Shown one piece after another: positions 21,387-30,856 of a stretch of DNA of 64,000 nucleotides. The stretch is from Salvia splendens (lineage: Eukaryota; Streptophyta; Magnoliopsida; Lamiales; Lamiaceae): NCBI RefSeq assembly GCF_004379255.2, contig NC_056033.1:4878172-4942171 (forward strand), in the 5' to 3' direction. The notes beneath the pieces are model-generated. The model did not search any database, was not told the DNA's origin, and saw only the letters and a program-made list of their open reading frames with translations. Every line of letters starts with the position of its first letter. The first letter of the stretch is position 1. Made by a program: the position numbers and the translations under genes.

Positions 21387-23957
21387 ATGTCTTCATCCCG
21401 AGAAGGTCGTGTTGATAAGGGAAAGAGAAAGGCCAAGAGGCCATCTCGGAGATCCGTTATTGATGAAATTTCTCAAATGAACATGGATGAGTGGCAGGTT
21501 AATATTTATTATCTACTAATTTAATTAATTTTGAATTACATTACATTATTGTTCATAATTTTATTTTGTATTTACAATACAAATATTATTTTGTAGGCTC
21601 GAGAAGAGCAAGATGTGGCACATGCTATTGCTCTTTCTCGCTCTCAATACCAAGGCGATGCTTATGTTGGTACCGGTAGTGGTGCTCCCGGTCGCGGTGC
21701 CTATTCCCAACAAAGTCCAACCCCTGTGAATGTTGATGAAGATGATGATGATGATGACGACGAGGAGGAGGGGGAGGAGGTAGAAGAGGTTCAAGAAATG
21801 CCACCCCCACCACCACCAAGGAGTCGGCGTGGCCGTGGACAACCTCCTCAACCTCCTAGACCAGCTGAAAGGTCTTTAACCTCCAACATCATGGTGAAAC
21901 ATTTCAAGAAGGTACAAGATAGTAACGATCCTAACACTTATAATGTGTATTGCAACTATTGCGAAAACGTATACACATTCCGAAGGGGTGGAGGATACGG
22001 TACATTTACCCGTCACATGGAGAAAGCGCATCCGGTCGAGTTTGGTATCGCTCCAACCCAAACTCAACTCAACTTTCAACCTGGAGTCGGGACCGGGAGT
22101 GGGACGGGTTCATCCCAAACATCAGGTACGTGTAGCAATACTCTTTTGAAATATGATCACAAAAATGCTCTTAATGTGATGTCTAGATTTGCCGTTATGA
22201 AACATTTTCCATTCAATGCTTTTGATAACGATGCTTTTGAGTCGAGTATGCGGCAAGTTTATAATGCCGCTGCAAGAAAATTGAGTCGAACTTCAATGAC
22301 TCGGGCCGTTGTTCGACAATGCATGGAAAAGAAGGCGCAATTAGGTACGTTTATTATTAACTTAGGGCATAAAGTTTCTATTTGTTCTGATGTGTGGACT
22401 GATTGTTTTTGTAAAAATTCGTATATGGGCATCACTGTGCATTTCGTTGATCACAGTTGGACTTTAAACAAACGTTTGATTGCATTTCGGGAATTTTCCG
22501 CACCACACACTGCACAAGCAATTGCTCAATTGATCATTCAAGTTTTGAATGAATTTCAATTGATCAATAAAATTTTTTCAATTGGTTTTGACAATGCTAG
22601 CGCTAACACTGCTAGCATAGATGAACTAATCAGTGCATGTTCTCCTGTTATTGATGGTAAATATTTTCATGTGCGATGTATTGCCCATATTTTGAATTTG
22701 TGTGTTCAAGATGCGATCGATTTGTGGCAAAAGTATGTTGATCCTATTAGAACTGCTGTGAAGTTGATTCATAACAAAGCTCCTATTGGTAGAGCTTGGA
22801 AGAGATATTGTCATGGTAAGCAATGCAGGTACACCAACTTTCGTTTGGATGTTTCAACTCGTTGGAACTCGACATATGATATGTTGGAGTCGACTTTGAA
22901 CCACATTGAGTATTTATGTGATTTTTTTAGAAGTTGTCCTCATGTTCCTTCTGATTTGATTTTGATATCCGCTTGTTGGGACCACAGCATGGATTTATTT
23001 CGATTATTCCGCGCTATCAAAAATGCCACTGTTGAGTTATCCGGTGTTTATTATCCTACTTATGTGCGCGTTTTGGAGCATTGCATGTATGTGGCAATTG
23101 GTTTTAAAACTTGTGTGAAAAATACTCAATTCATTGAGTTGAAGGCTATTTTGTTTTACATGGTTGAAAAATGGTTAAAATATTTTTCACGTATTCCAAA
23201 TGTGTTTTTGATTGCAAAATGCTTGGATCCAAAGTGGAAGTTGCATGGTGTTTATAAAATTTTAGACATGTACTATGGTTGTTTGCACGCTTTGGATTTT
23301 TCTCAACTCCGCGAAATGGGCTTGACAAGAGGAGACTGCTTCGAACTAAGTATTCCGGATGTTGATGAAATCAAACTAAGGTTAGATAGTGCACTTCGTT
23401 CTCTCTACGCGGAATATGAAATGCGGTATAACACCGCTCACCAGGTACGTGCTCCTCCTAGTCCGTCTACATTTGATTTTGGTGGAGGGGATTTTACCAA
23501 TATCATGATTGATCCCGACGTAGTATCACAATTGCAAGATCTATACGGTACTACAACCAATAGGACTAGAGCGACTAGTGAATTAGATATATATTTGGAA
23601 TCGCGCTCTATTTTTCAAGATGCAGGTCCTCCTACTCAACAAATTGACGTCCTAAATTGGTGGGGAACACATGACAAAGAGTTTTCGATACTCTCCATCA
23701 TGGCTAAGGAGATATTCGCCGTTCCCGCTTCCACCGTCGCCGTTGAACAAGCTTTTAGTGTCGGCGGTTGTGTCCTAGACGACAAAAGGAGCAATCTCTC
23801 CGCCAAGAACATGGAAGCCACTATGTTACTTGACGATTGGGCAAAGGCGGACATGAGAGCACAAGAGCCGGATTTCGACTTCCGTGTAGAGAGTGATGGT
23901 GAAGAATTTTCTTCCGATGGCGATGACGAGGTCAGAAGCGAGGGCACTCAACATTAG
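21387..23957 (+). CDS. hAT transposase, 823 aa, two exons, intact
   Basis: Exons are 21387-21497 and 21597-23957. The 99-base intron has GT/AG borders and phase 0. The start MSSSREGRVDKGKRKAKRP gives a basic, NLS-like N-terminus; the long downstream frame alone would lack an ATG start. An acidic run (VDEDDDDDDD) is followed by a BED zinc finger at about residues 132-190 with CNYC and HMEKAH ligands. The RNase H-like core has the first Asp in CSDVWTD (about 302), the second in GFDNASAN (about 369) and the Glu in AVEQAFS (about 753). The C-terminal hAT dimerisation domain runs about 698-786 (SELDIYLE to MLLDDWAK). No stop or frameshift. It would cut and paste the element through its subterminal repeats. 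Confidence 0.93.
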
Positions 23958-24009
23958 CAATGAGTCGACGGGGGGCGGTGAACGGCGAGCACAGCCGACC
24001 AAAAAGGTA

Positions 24010-24168
24010 AGCAAGGTAAGAGAACTAAGCGGGCTTTGATTCCTCAATAAAATTGTGGATACGTAGGCACCTCAACTTAAATTTGAAAAGTTTAACTTCG
24101 AAAGTTTAAGTTGAGCTCAAGCCCTTTTCAATTATTTTTTCCCCCCATTTCATGTTTTTTTATTTGTA
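24010..24168 (+). repeat. Direct repeat R1 flanking the hairpin block in the hAT element
   Basis: About 150 bases starting GGTAAGAGAACTAAGCGGGC recur with few changes at about 24812-24970. The two copies bracket the two hairpins, so the hairpin block looks like an insertion accompanied by duplication of transposase 3' sequence. Confidence 0.85.
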
Positions 24169-24198
24169 ATTGTAATGTATCGTTGTTGCGGCTAAGTT

Positions 24199-24430
24199 GT
24201 ATTTGAAGATCATTAAAATATATTCCCCATTTGATAAGTATCTTATTGGTGAAAAAGTGGATATCTTTGGGGCAAATGGTACTGGAACACAAATTTATAT
24301 ATGATCTTGAAGTATCATCCAGATTCCATATATAAATTTGTGTTCCAGTACCATCTGCCTCAAAGATACTCACTTTTTTACCAATAAGATATTTATCAAA
24401 TGGGGAATATATTTTAATGATCTTCAAGTA
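24199..24430. repeat. Long hairpin 1 (arms about 104 bp) in the hAT element
   Basis: The left arm 24199-24303 and the right arm 24326-24430 are reverse complements with about 8 mismatches, separated by a loop of about 22 bases. Neither arm matches the resident transposase gene at the base level as far as I can see. Transcription through it would give a double-stranded stem. Confidence 0.9.
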
Positions 24431-24443
24431 CAATTCTTCTCGG

Positions 24444-24808
24444 AATCAACCATTTTTTCATGCAAAATGTTGCCCATTTTCTAAACAAACACATATCAGC
24501 ACGCCATATACACATTGCTGCATTTCTAATAGGGGCAATTTGATCTTCCAAAGCAATCAATGCATCTCGAACACACATAGTCAGAATATTATTCAAGCAT
24601 GGAAAAAATTAGCACTAATAGATAGTTTGTTCTGATTTTTTCCATGATAGATGCTTGAATAATGTTCTGACTATGTGTGTTCGAGATGCATTGATTGCTT
24701 TGGAAGATCAAATTGCCCCTATTAGAAATGCAGCAATGTGTATATGGCGTGCTGATATGTGTTTGCTTAGAAAATGGGCAACATTTTGCAAGAAAAAATG
24801 GTTGATCC
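24444..24808. repeat. Long hairpin 2 (arms about 165 bp) made of a hAT-transposase-like fragment
   Basis: The left arm 24444-24609 and right arm 24637-24808 are reverse complements with about 3 substitutions and one 7-base indel. The right arm read forward (and the left arm read backward) encodes CVRDALIALEDQIAPIRNAA followed by RKWATFC. This resembles the hAT transposase stretch that in the resident transposase reads CVQDAIDLWQKYVDPIRTA. It is too divergent to be a copy of the resident gene and looks like a fragment of another hAT family. There is no intact frame. Confidence 0.85.
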
Positions 24809-24811
24809 TAA

Positions 24812-24970
24812 GGTAAGAAAACTACGTGGGCTTTGATTCCTCAATAAAATTGTGGATACGTAGGCAACTCAACTTAAATTTGAAAAGTTTAACTTTGAAA
24901 GTTTAAGTTGATCCCAAGCCCTTTTCAATTTTTCCTTTTTTCCCCCCCCCCCATTTCATGTTTTTTATTT
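24812..24970 (+). repeat. Direct repeat R2 flanking the hairpin block
   Basis: Second copy of the R1 block, with the same CAATAAAATTGTGGATACGT core. The CAATAAA in both copies could serve as a polyadenylation signal for the transposase transcript, before or after the hairpins. Confidence 0.8.
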
Positions 24971-25204
24971 ACCTTCCGAGTCCCACGAGGCGACGACACT
25001 TGTAAATTATATTATATTGTTGTATGTTGTTGTATTGTATACTTATGTATTGTAAATTGTAATGTATCGTTGTCCGTTACAACTCAAAATCAATAAAATT
25101 TATTTCATTTTCTCCTTATTCGTCTTATTTGTGCTTGAATTATGCATTGTCTTGTTCTGATTTATTGTATAAAGCCAAATTTCAAATTAAAAAAAATAAT
25201 AATA

Positions 25205-25416
25205 ATTGAACCGGCGAAACCGCCGGTTCGAAAACCGGAACCGCCAAAACCGCCGGAAAACCGGCGGTTCCGAACCGGAACCGGAACCGCCGGTTTTCGA
25301 ACCGGAACCGGAACCGTGAAATAGCCTCACGGTTCGGTTCCGGTTCCGCCATCGACCGAACCGAAACCGGCGGTTCCGAACCGGAACCGCCGGTTCGTGA
25401 ACCGTGGGCATGTCTA
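25205..25416. repeat. Right subterminal repeat region of the hAT element
   Basis: It has the same CCGGCGGTTCCGAACCGG-type units as the left end, in a shorter block of about 210 bp, ending at the inverted terminal sequence. Confidence 0.8.
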
Positions 25417-25424
25417 CCTCCGGC

Positions 25425-25665
25425 TGTGGTGTTTGATGAATCTGAAACTCAGCCTCCATCGCAGCCGTTTGACTGGTCGGAGACCAAGCCGCCTTCACAT
25501 CCTGTTAATTGGGGGGAAAGTGAACCACCTTCCATTGGTTTGGATGACATCGAGGAAGGCATGGCCGCAGCAATGCCGCCGGCGGTGGAGCCAAACAGGG
25601 AGTACACCGACAACGAAAAAGCAATGCTATTCATCATGTTTCCTTGCCTCAAGGATCTCATCTAA
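25425..25665 (+). pseudogene. 3' part of the 12-residue-repeat protein gene
   Basis: Directly after the target duplication the frame resumes with VVFDESETQPPSQPFDWSET and further 12-residue units (GESEPPSIGLDD), then a non-repeat tail (NREYTDNEKAMLF) and a stop at 25663-25665. The phase matches the 5' part at 20126-20592 when the 4824-bp element plus one 8-bp duplication is subtracted. The coding sequence appears otherwise undamaged, which fits a recent insertion. Confidence 0.65.
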
Positions 25666-26374
25666 TTTGTGAGTTTATTTCTGATTCAAAGCCACCCATT
25701 TTTAGGGTTTGGAGGCTTCTGATTTTAGGAAAATGCAGCCTATTTCTGATGTAGAATGTTTATGTGCATTGTTCCATGTTTATGTGAAATTGAGGCAGTG
25801 GGAATTGATGATGAATGTTTATGTGATATTGAGGCAGTGGGAATTGATTATGAATGTTTATGTGATATTGAGGCAGTGGGAATCGATGATGAATGTTTAT
25901 GTGCATTACTGTGGCTGTTGTAAGTGTAATGTATTGCCCCTATGCCTTGTGTTGTTGTCCATATGCCCTGTGATGAAGCTTTTCTGAGGGAAAGCTCAGC
26001 CACCCCTGTGTCAGGTTTGGAGGTTGTGTTAGTGTCCTTTGAGGTCCCTATGCATTGTGTTGTTGTCCATATGCCATGTGATGAAGATTTTTTGTGGGAA
26101 ATGCAAAAAAAAGCCACCCCCTATGAAGGGTTTGGAGGTTGATTTCATGTGATAATACAAAAAATATTCACTGATTACTTAATAGGATGTACAGTGATGA
26201 TGTTTATACAAAATGCAGCCTAGTTAGCTTAGTAAGCCACCCCCTATGAAGGGTTTGGAGGCTGATACCATGTGATGAAGATTTTCTGATGGCAATAACA
26301 AAAAAAGAGTTTACATCTTAAACACAAACATATGTTGGTGCTTATACTGTAAACTCCATCCCCTAATATTATGT
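25666..26374. other. Region between the split gene and the mariner transposase
   Basis: It contains a 39-bp tandem repeat (25778-25900) and loosely repeated blocks sharing GGGTTTGGAGG and CCATGTGATGAAGATTTT (about 25980-26285). I see no further gene. The left end of the mariner element should lie here or just inside 26300-26374, but no terminal inverted repeat was recognised. Confidence 0.5.
25778..25900. repeat. 39-bp tandem repeat, three copies plus partial
   Basis: Units starting GTTTATGTGAAATTGAGGCA begin at 25778, 25817 and 25856, with a partial unit at 25895. The copies differ by one to three bases. Thirty-nine is a multiple of three, but the surrounding frame shows no other protein character. 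Confidence 0.9.
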
Positions 26375-27538
26375 CTAGTGCCCTAAAGCATGGTTAAGAG
26401 GCCCTATGTCATATGTGTCTCCAGCATTGTTCTCAGGCAGCTTTAGGTACTCCAAACACTCTCTTACCAAACCCTCTTCAACATGAAGTTGTAAAGGGAG
26501 CCCCCATGTTCTGTGCAATCTGTCCTTGTTTAAATGAGGGATCTTGTAGTCTTTCTTCCCATGCACTTCTAATATTGCTGTGAAACAACTTTGCAATGTG
26601 GTGAATACTCTATTGAGAGTTTGTGGTGAGAGTTCTTCAAATGAGGTAAACACATTCCTCAGCAAGTCATCTACATTGGTGGCTATTTTGTCATCTTGAA
26701 GTGATTGTATTGCCCTAAAATACCCAAGGTCTAATACATTTGTGTTTGGGGAGTTGGGTGGTTGGCTAATTAGATGGAATTCAAACCCATCAGTACTAGC
26801 AAGTGACTCAAACTGTTGGTCAGCATCTCTTAGGTGAGGTTTGACATTATCTTGCTGGATGAAAATCTTCTTGCTTGCATTGGCTGGCCACTTGGCCTTG
26901 ATTATTGGTATGATCTGTGAATGATATGTGTATGTGACTAAGTGATGACATTAATAATGTCTGGTAGCTTTAATGACAGAAAAAAATTGGCATACCTGGT
27001 TTAGTAGACAAGCTTTCATGACTTCCTTGTTAATTGATTGAATAGGCTTTGTCTCAATTGTCCCTTTCGGCCTGTTCTTTGAACTTCTTTTGGCTGGTAC
27101 TTCCTCCGTGAACGGGAATAAGCCTATTTTACCATCAAATGTGATTTCCCCATCACTGCCAATAAGTGGCCTACTGACAGCAGCCATGAACATCACTTTA
27201 GTGATGGATCTCTTGGACTTACAGGACCTATAAGGCTCATCCTCATCCGGCAAAAGGTAGTATCTGTCTGATGTCTTTGTCATGTAGAACCATTCCTTGT
27301 CAATATGAACAATGTTGTGCATTGAATGGTAAAGAAGTTTACATTCAGCTAATGTTGGTTGAATATGAGCAAGACACCATTTCATCCTTGCAATTTTGTT
27401 GGTTTCAGTCAGTGTAGGCTTGACAGCACTTGTATGAGGTTTCAGCTGATTACTCTTAATAAATCTACCAATTGTTGTCTTGCTTACTTCCATCTTAGAA
27501 GCACCCTTTCTTATTGTTGATCTCTCAAGCATGGACAT
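26375..27538 (-). CDS. Plant mariner-like transposase (DD39D), 360 aa as modelled, one intron, N-terminus probably missing
   Basis: Model: complement of 26996-27538 and 26375-26914. The 81-base intron (26915-26995) has GT/AG ends and phase 0. Catalytic Asp residues lie in VHIDKEWFY, QQDNVKPH and NVLDLGYF. I count 39 residues between the second and third, the DD39D spacing of plant mariner-like elements. Resolving this intron removes the apparent break between two separate frames. The visible N-terminus (MSMLERSTIRKG) corresponds to the end of the helix-turn-helix region of the family. Plant relatives have roughly 100 or more residues before this, so a 5' exon is missing or lies upstream unrecognised; a possible acceptor AG precedes the ATG at about 27548. 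No terminal inverted repeats were found. Confidence 0.8.
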
Positions 27539-29602
27539 GTTTCTAAACTTTTATTCATCTAGCATGAGTAGCATGAATAGTACTTTTAAAGACACAAATA
27601 GAGTATTATATAATTTCTATAGAGTAATCATATAGTTTTCTTTTGAATCATTTGCAGTCATTAATATGCTAATATAATCATGCCAGGTGCACATTGGAGG
27701 ATCTAGGGGGCGGGATAGGATGATCGCCTTCCATATGTCTACTTTTACCTTATCCGGACCTAAAATTTTCATTTCCACCCCCTCCGTTTACCCTCTAATT
27801 CACCCTAATAAATACTCATGTTCGTCTATTTCATTTCCGAATCATGGATCCACCACTACATATGCATGAGCGAGCGCAATAAATGTTGGTTTCTGGATTA
27901 CAAGAGATAATAGTAGGGCGTAATACAACCCAAAAGAAGGAATACAAATGGAAAATTGAACTGAAATTACAACTGAAAAATTGAAACAACTAAACCGTGA
28001 AGTTTGATAGTCGAGTCGAGGAGGCCTCTTCCCGCAAGACGAGATACGCCCCGGTAGTGCTCTCGGTTTGTCGTGTCGTCCCCAAAGGTAAAACGGCTAC
28101 GTCTCTGGTGAAGCAGCACCGCTATCAGCAGAGCTCCGGCGAACAGGATGGAGGAGAGGGCAGAGCTTCGACAGAAAGACAATGCAGAGAGGGAGAGAGC
28201 TTATGATGCAAATGCTTGTGAATGTTGTGTAGAGATGCATGGAATGACTAGCCTATTTATAGGCTCAGTCCACTGCTGGGGGGTCAACAGCCATGATGAC
28301 TGTCATCATTGCGAGAGTGTGGGCTTTGGCTGTGCCACGCTTGACAATGTGTCAAGCCACTTGGATTGCTGACTCGGCGGTGGTCTAAAAAGAATAGTAA
28401 TGGTCCAGACAACAACCCAAGTCCAAGTCCAAGTCCAAGTCCAAGTCGGGCTCGGGCGGGCGGCAGCGGCGCGCGCGTGTGCGCTCTTTCACCCATCTTG
28501 ATCCACTATAATTATCAAGTAACATAAAGTCACTTAATTTAAACATATTAAAAGATGTGTTACTTCTCCAATGTGGGATGATTAACACTAGTTAATTATT
28601 CCCTAAGCTCTAACTTAAAGCTTTAATTAAAAGCTAATTATGCCCAATTTTAATCCACTATTTCTCACTCACCGGAAATCGGATCAGAGAAAGTGAATAT
28701 ACTACATTTATCTACGTAAAATGTAGATCGACGCTATATCATTTAATTTCATAAAATTAAATGTCTCGTCACATTTATTGTTTGGTCAAAATCCATTGAC
28801 CGGACATATTTAATCCATGATTTTTACAATAAATTAGAGAGGGATAATGGAGAGTGGCTTAAACCTTAACAAAATTGTTTTTTGCTTTTATTTTATTTTG
28901 AAATAGCAAAAAAAGTTGAAAATTATTTTCTACCCTTTTCTAACTGCGTATGTGGTAATGTGGAGGAATAGAAAATGAAAGTTGGAGGACGAGGAACTGG
29001 AATCACAGTAAAAAATGGCTACCAAAAAACCATGGTTGTCGAATTATTTTTTTAGTACAGTCAGTATATGTATAATTATCTACAAAAATAAATAAATTTT
29101 AAGGATTTATGTCAAAAATTTATGGTTCAAATCGAGCTTTAAAAAACGAGATTTATTAATTTAATAAGGCACTAAGTCACTAACTAATAAATCAAGATGC
29201 AATTCAGAGAGATTGGGCTTTGGGCTTCAGCCTAACCCACGAAATCTCAACTCAATTCATAAATCTAATTAATTAGGCGATCCAATTTTTGTTAAGTATA
29301 TATTCCACTGTTCGGCCTTAGCATTTTTTTCCTTTGATTTTCTTCCTATAATATTTTATTAATTTCTTTATATTATTTTTTCTCAGTGCATCCATTAGAA
29401 ATAGAGGCCATGTCCGTGTTCACCCGTCCATAAAAATAATCCACTTCTTTTTTAACAACTTCTTTCTCTAATGTGATAAAACTCATTTTATAAAAAAGAG
29501 AATAATCGATAAGTCGCTCTTGTAAAGAACTATGCAAAACCATGCGAAGAAAAATGTAAATGAACATAACTCAAAATAGATGGTGAAGAGCCTCGGCTGC
29601 TA
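27539..29602. other. Intergenic stretch with no supported gene
   Basis: A minus-strand TATAAATA (28254-28261) is followed by a 71-codon frame (28182-27967) with a hydrophobic start, but that frame lacks an ATG, so it is not called. A hexanucleotide array CCAAGT x5 lies at 28417-28446. Around 28540-28850, sequence such as CTCCAATGTGGGATGATT resembles LTR-derived DNA, but no second LTR was found. 29300-29600 is AT-rich. Confidence 0.5.
28417..28446. repeat. (CCAAGT)5 microsatellite
   Basis: Five exact hexamer units, followed by GC-rich sequence (28447-28480). Confidence 0.9.
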
Positions 29603-30196
29603 TGTCATTGATCGACCTAAAAAACTCAGAAGTGCCGTTACATATATGCGGCATAGGAAACATCTAGAACTCTACCATAAACCATCTAGTACAAGTTAAA
29701 ACAAGATTACAAAGTTAATCATAATAAACTCTGCTAATCTACTTCCTTCTTTAATCTATTTAGCACCACGTCTCTCCAAGTACATTTATGGTCCCGCATC
29801 TTAGCTGTGAGCATGGGTACAGTCACGAGCTGAGCTCGTGAGGCTTTGGCTTGTGCGATGACATCTTGCTGGGAGCTGTCATTTGTCTTTTCTAGTGTAC
29901 GACTTTCAAGCAACAAAGTTTGGTTGATCAAGCCATCTCCTCCAACACGCTTGATCAAGTCATCGGCCGATTGCTTGATCAAGCCAATCTTCTTCTCATG
30001 CATCGATGGATTGATCAATGACTTGATCAAGCTAATCTCCTTCTCATGCATCGATGGCTTGATCAAGCCAATCTTCTTCTCATGCATCGATGGCTTGATC
30101 GATGACTTGATCAAGCTAATCTCATTCTCATGCATCGATGGCTTGATCAAGTCAATCTTCTTCTCATGCATCTCTTCGATCTTGAGACTTCTAACA
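29603..30196 (-). repeat. 3' LTR of copia 1, with internal GATC minisatellite
   Basis: The start at 30196 is fixed by the polypurine tract and by identity with 35231 downward. At about 29940-30170 it holds a 36-bp minisatellite, each unit containing TTGATCAAG or a close variant and TCATGCATCGATGG. The minus strand reads it as repeated IGLIKPSMHEKK-like units, but no stable gene is implied. The distal border is estimated. Confidence 0.65.
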
Positions 30197-30426
30197 TCTC
30201 CCCTCAATCTGAGTGAGGCTAGAGAAACTATACCGAGCTTGTTTCTCAGCTTCAAGAAAGGTTGCTATCCAAGTGGCTTAGTGAATATATCAGCACTTGG
30301 TCTTGAGTGGGAACATGCCTCAGTTCAATATCTTTGTTTAGAACTTTGTCCCGGAAAAGTGAATATCAAGCTCAATATGTTTAGTACGAGCATGCAAGAC
30401 AGGATTTGAGGCTAGTGCAATGGCAC

Positions 30427-30856
30427 TTAAGTTATCCACCATATCACAGGTTCTGACTTAGTTGAAATTTTCAACTCACCATGAACAGAACTAAGCCAAG
30501 TGACCTCAGCGGCAGCATGAGCCAAGCTCCTATACTCAGCCTCAGTACTAGACCTAGCCACGACTGTTTGCTTCTTCACGCACCAAGAAATGAGGCTGCT
30601 TCCAAAGTAAGTGCAGAAACCAGTGGTTGATCTTCTATCATCCAAGTCTGCTACCCAGTCAGAATCAGAAAAGGCAGACAAGAAACCATTGGACTTATGA
30701 ATTTAAATTCCAAAATCTGAAGTGCCTGACAAGTATCTCAAGATACGTTTGATAGCTCTCGAATGAGTATCAAGAGGTGAGGCCATGTATTGACTCACCT
30801 TGTTAACAACATAGTTGATATCTGGCCCAGTGATGGCTGCATATTGAAGAGCTCCT
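30427..30856 (-). pseudogene. Copia 1 RNase H region, broken
   Basis: The frame encodes the end of the reverse-transcriptase/connection region (LQYAAITGPDINYVVN) and RNase H (SAFSDSDWVADLDDRRS, ARSSTEAEYRSLA). A stop codon replaces a sense codon just before the KSNGFLSAFSD segment (about 30700). The solo LTR separates it from the rest of pol. Confidence 0.85.

Larger units (their letters stand above)
20593..25416 (+). mobile_element. Full-length, apparently autonomous hAT DNA transposon, 4.8 kb
   Basis: The ends are TAGACATGCCCAC (20593-20605) and its inverse GTGGGCATGTCTA (25404-25416). A perfect 8-bp target duplication CCTCCGGC lies at 20585-20592 and 25417-25424. Both ends carry dense subterminal repeats built from AACCGGAACC and CCGGCGGTT. 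Inside are a TATA box, a two-exon intact transposase gene, and a long 3' region with two hairpins flanked by direct repeats. Intact termini, intact target duplication and an unbroken transposase make a recently active copy likely. It sits inside a repeat of the 12-residue-repeat protein gene. Confidence 0.93.

Noticed and set aside
24414..24596. Minus-strand frame with hAT-transposase similarity
   Set aside because: It is one arm of hairpin 2, has no complete domain, and stops quickly. Reported as part of the hairpin, not as a gene.
27967..28182. Possible small secreted protein (hydrophobic start, TATA box upstream on the minus strand)
   Set aside because: The frame has no ATG; it begins with TTG and a stop codon lies a few codons upstream. 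No peptide-hormone motif is recognisable.
29940..30170. Array of 36-bp repeats that could be mistaken for a CRISPR or a repeat-protein gene
   Set aside because: There are no unique spacers, the genome is a plant's, and the array is part of the copia-1 LTR (also in 35070-35200). The minus-strand frame through it is a by-product of a unit length divisible by three.
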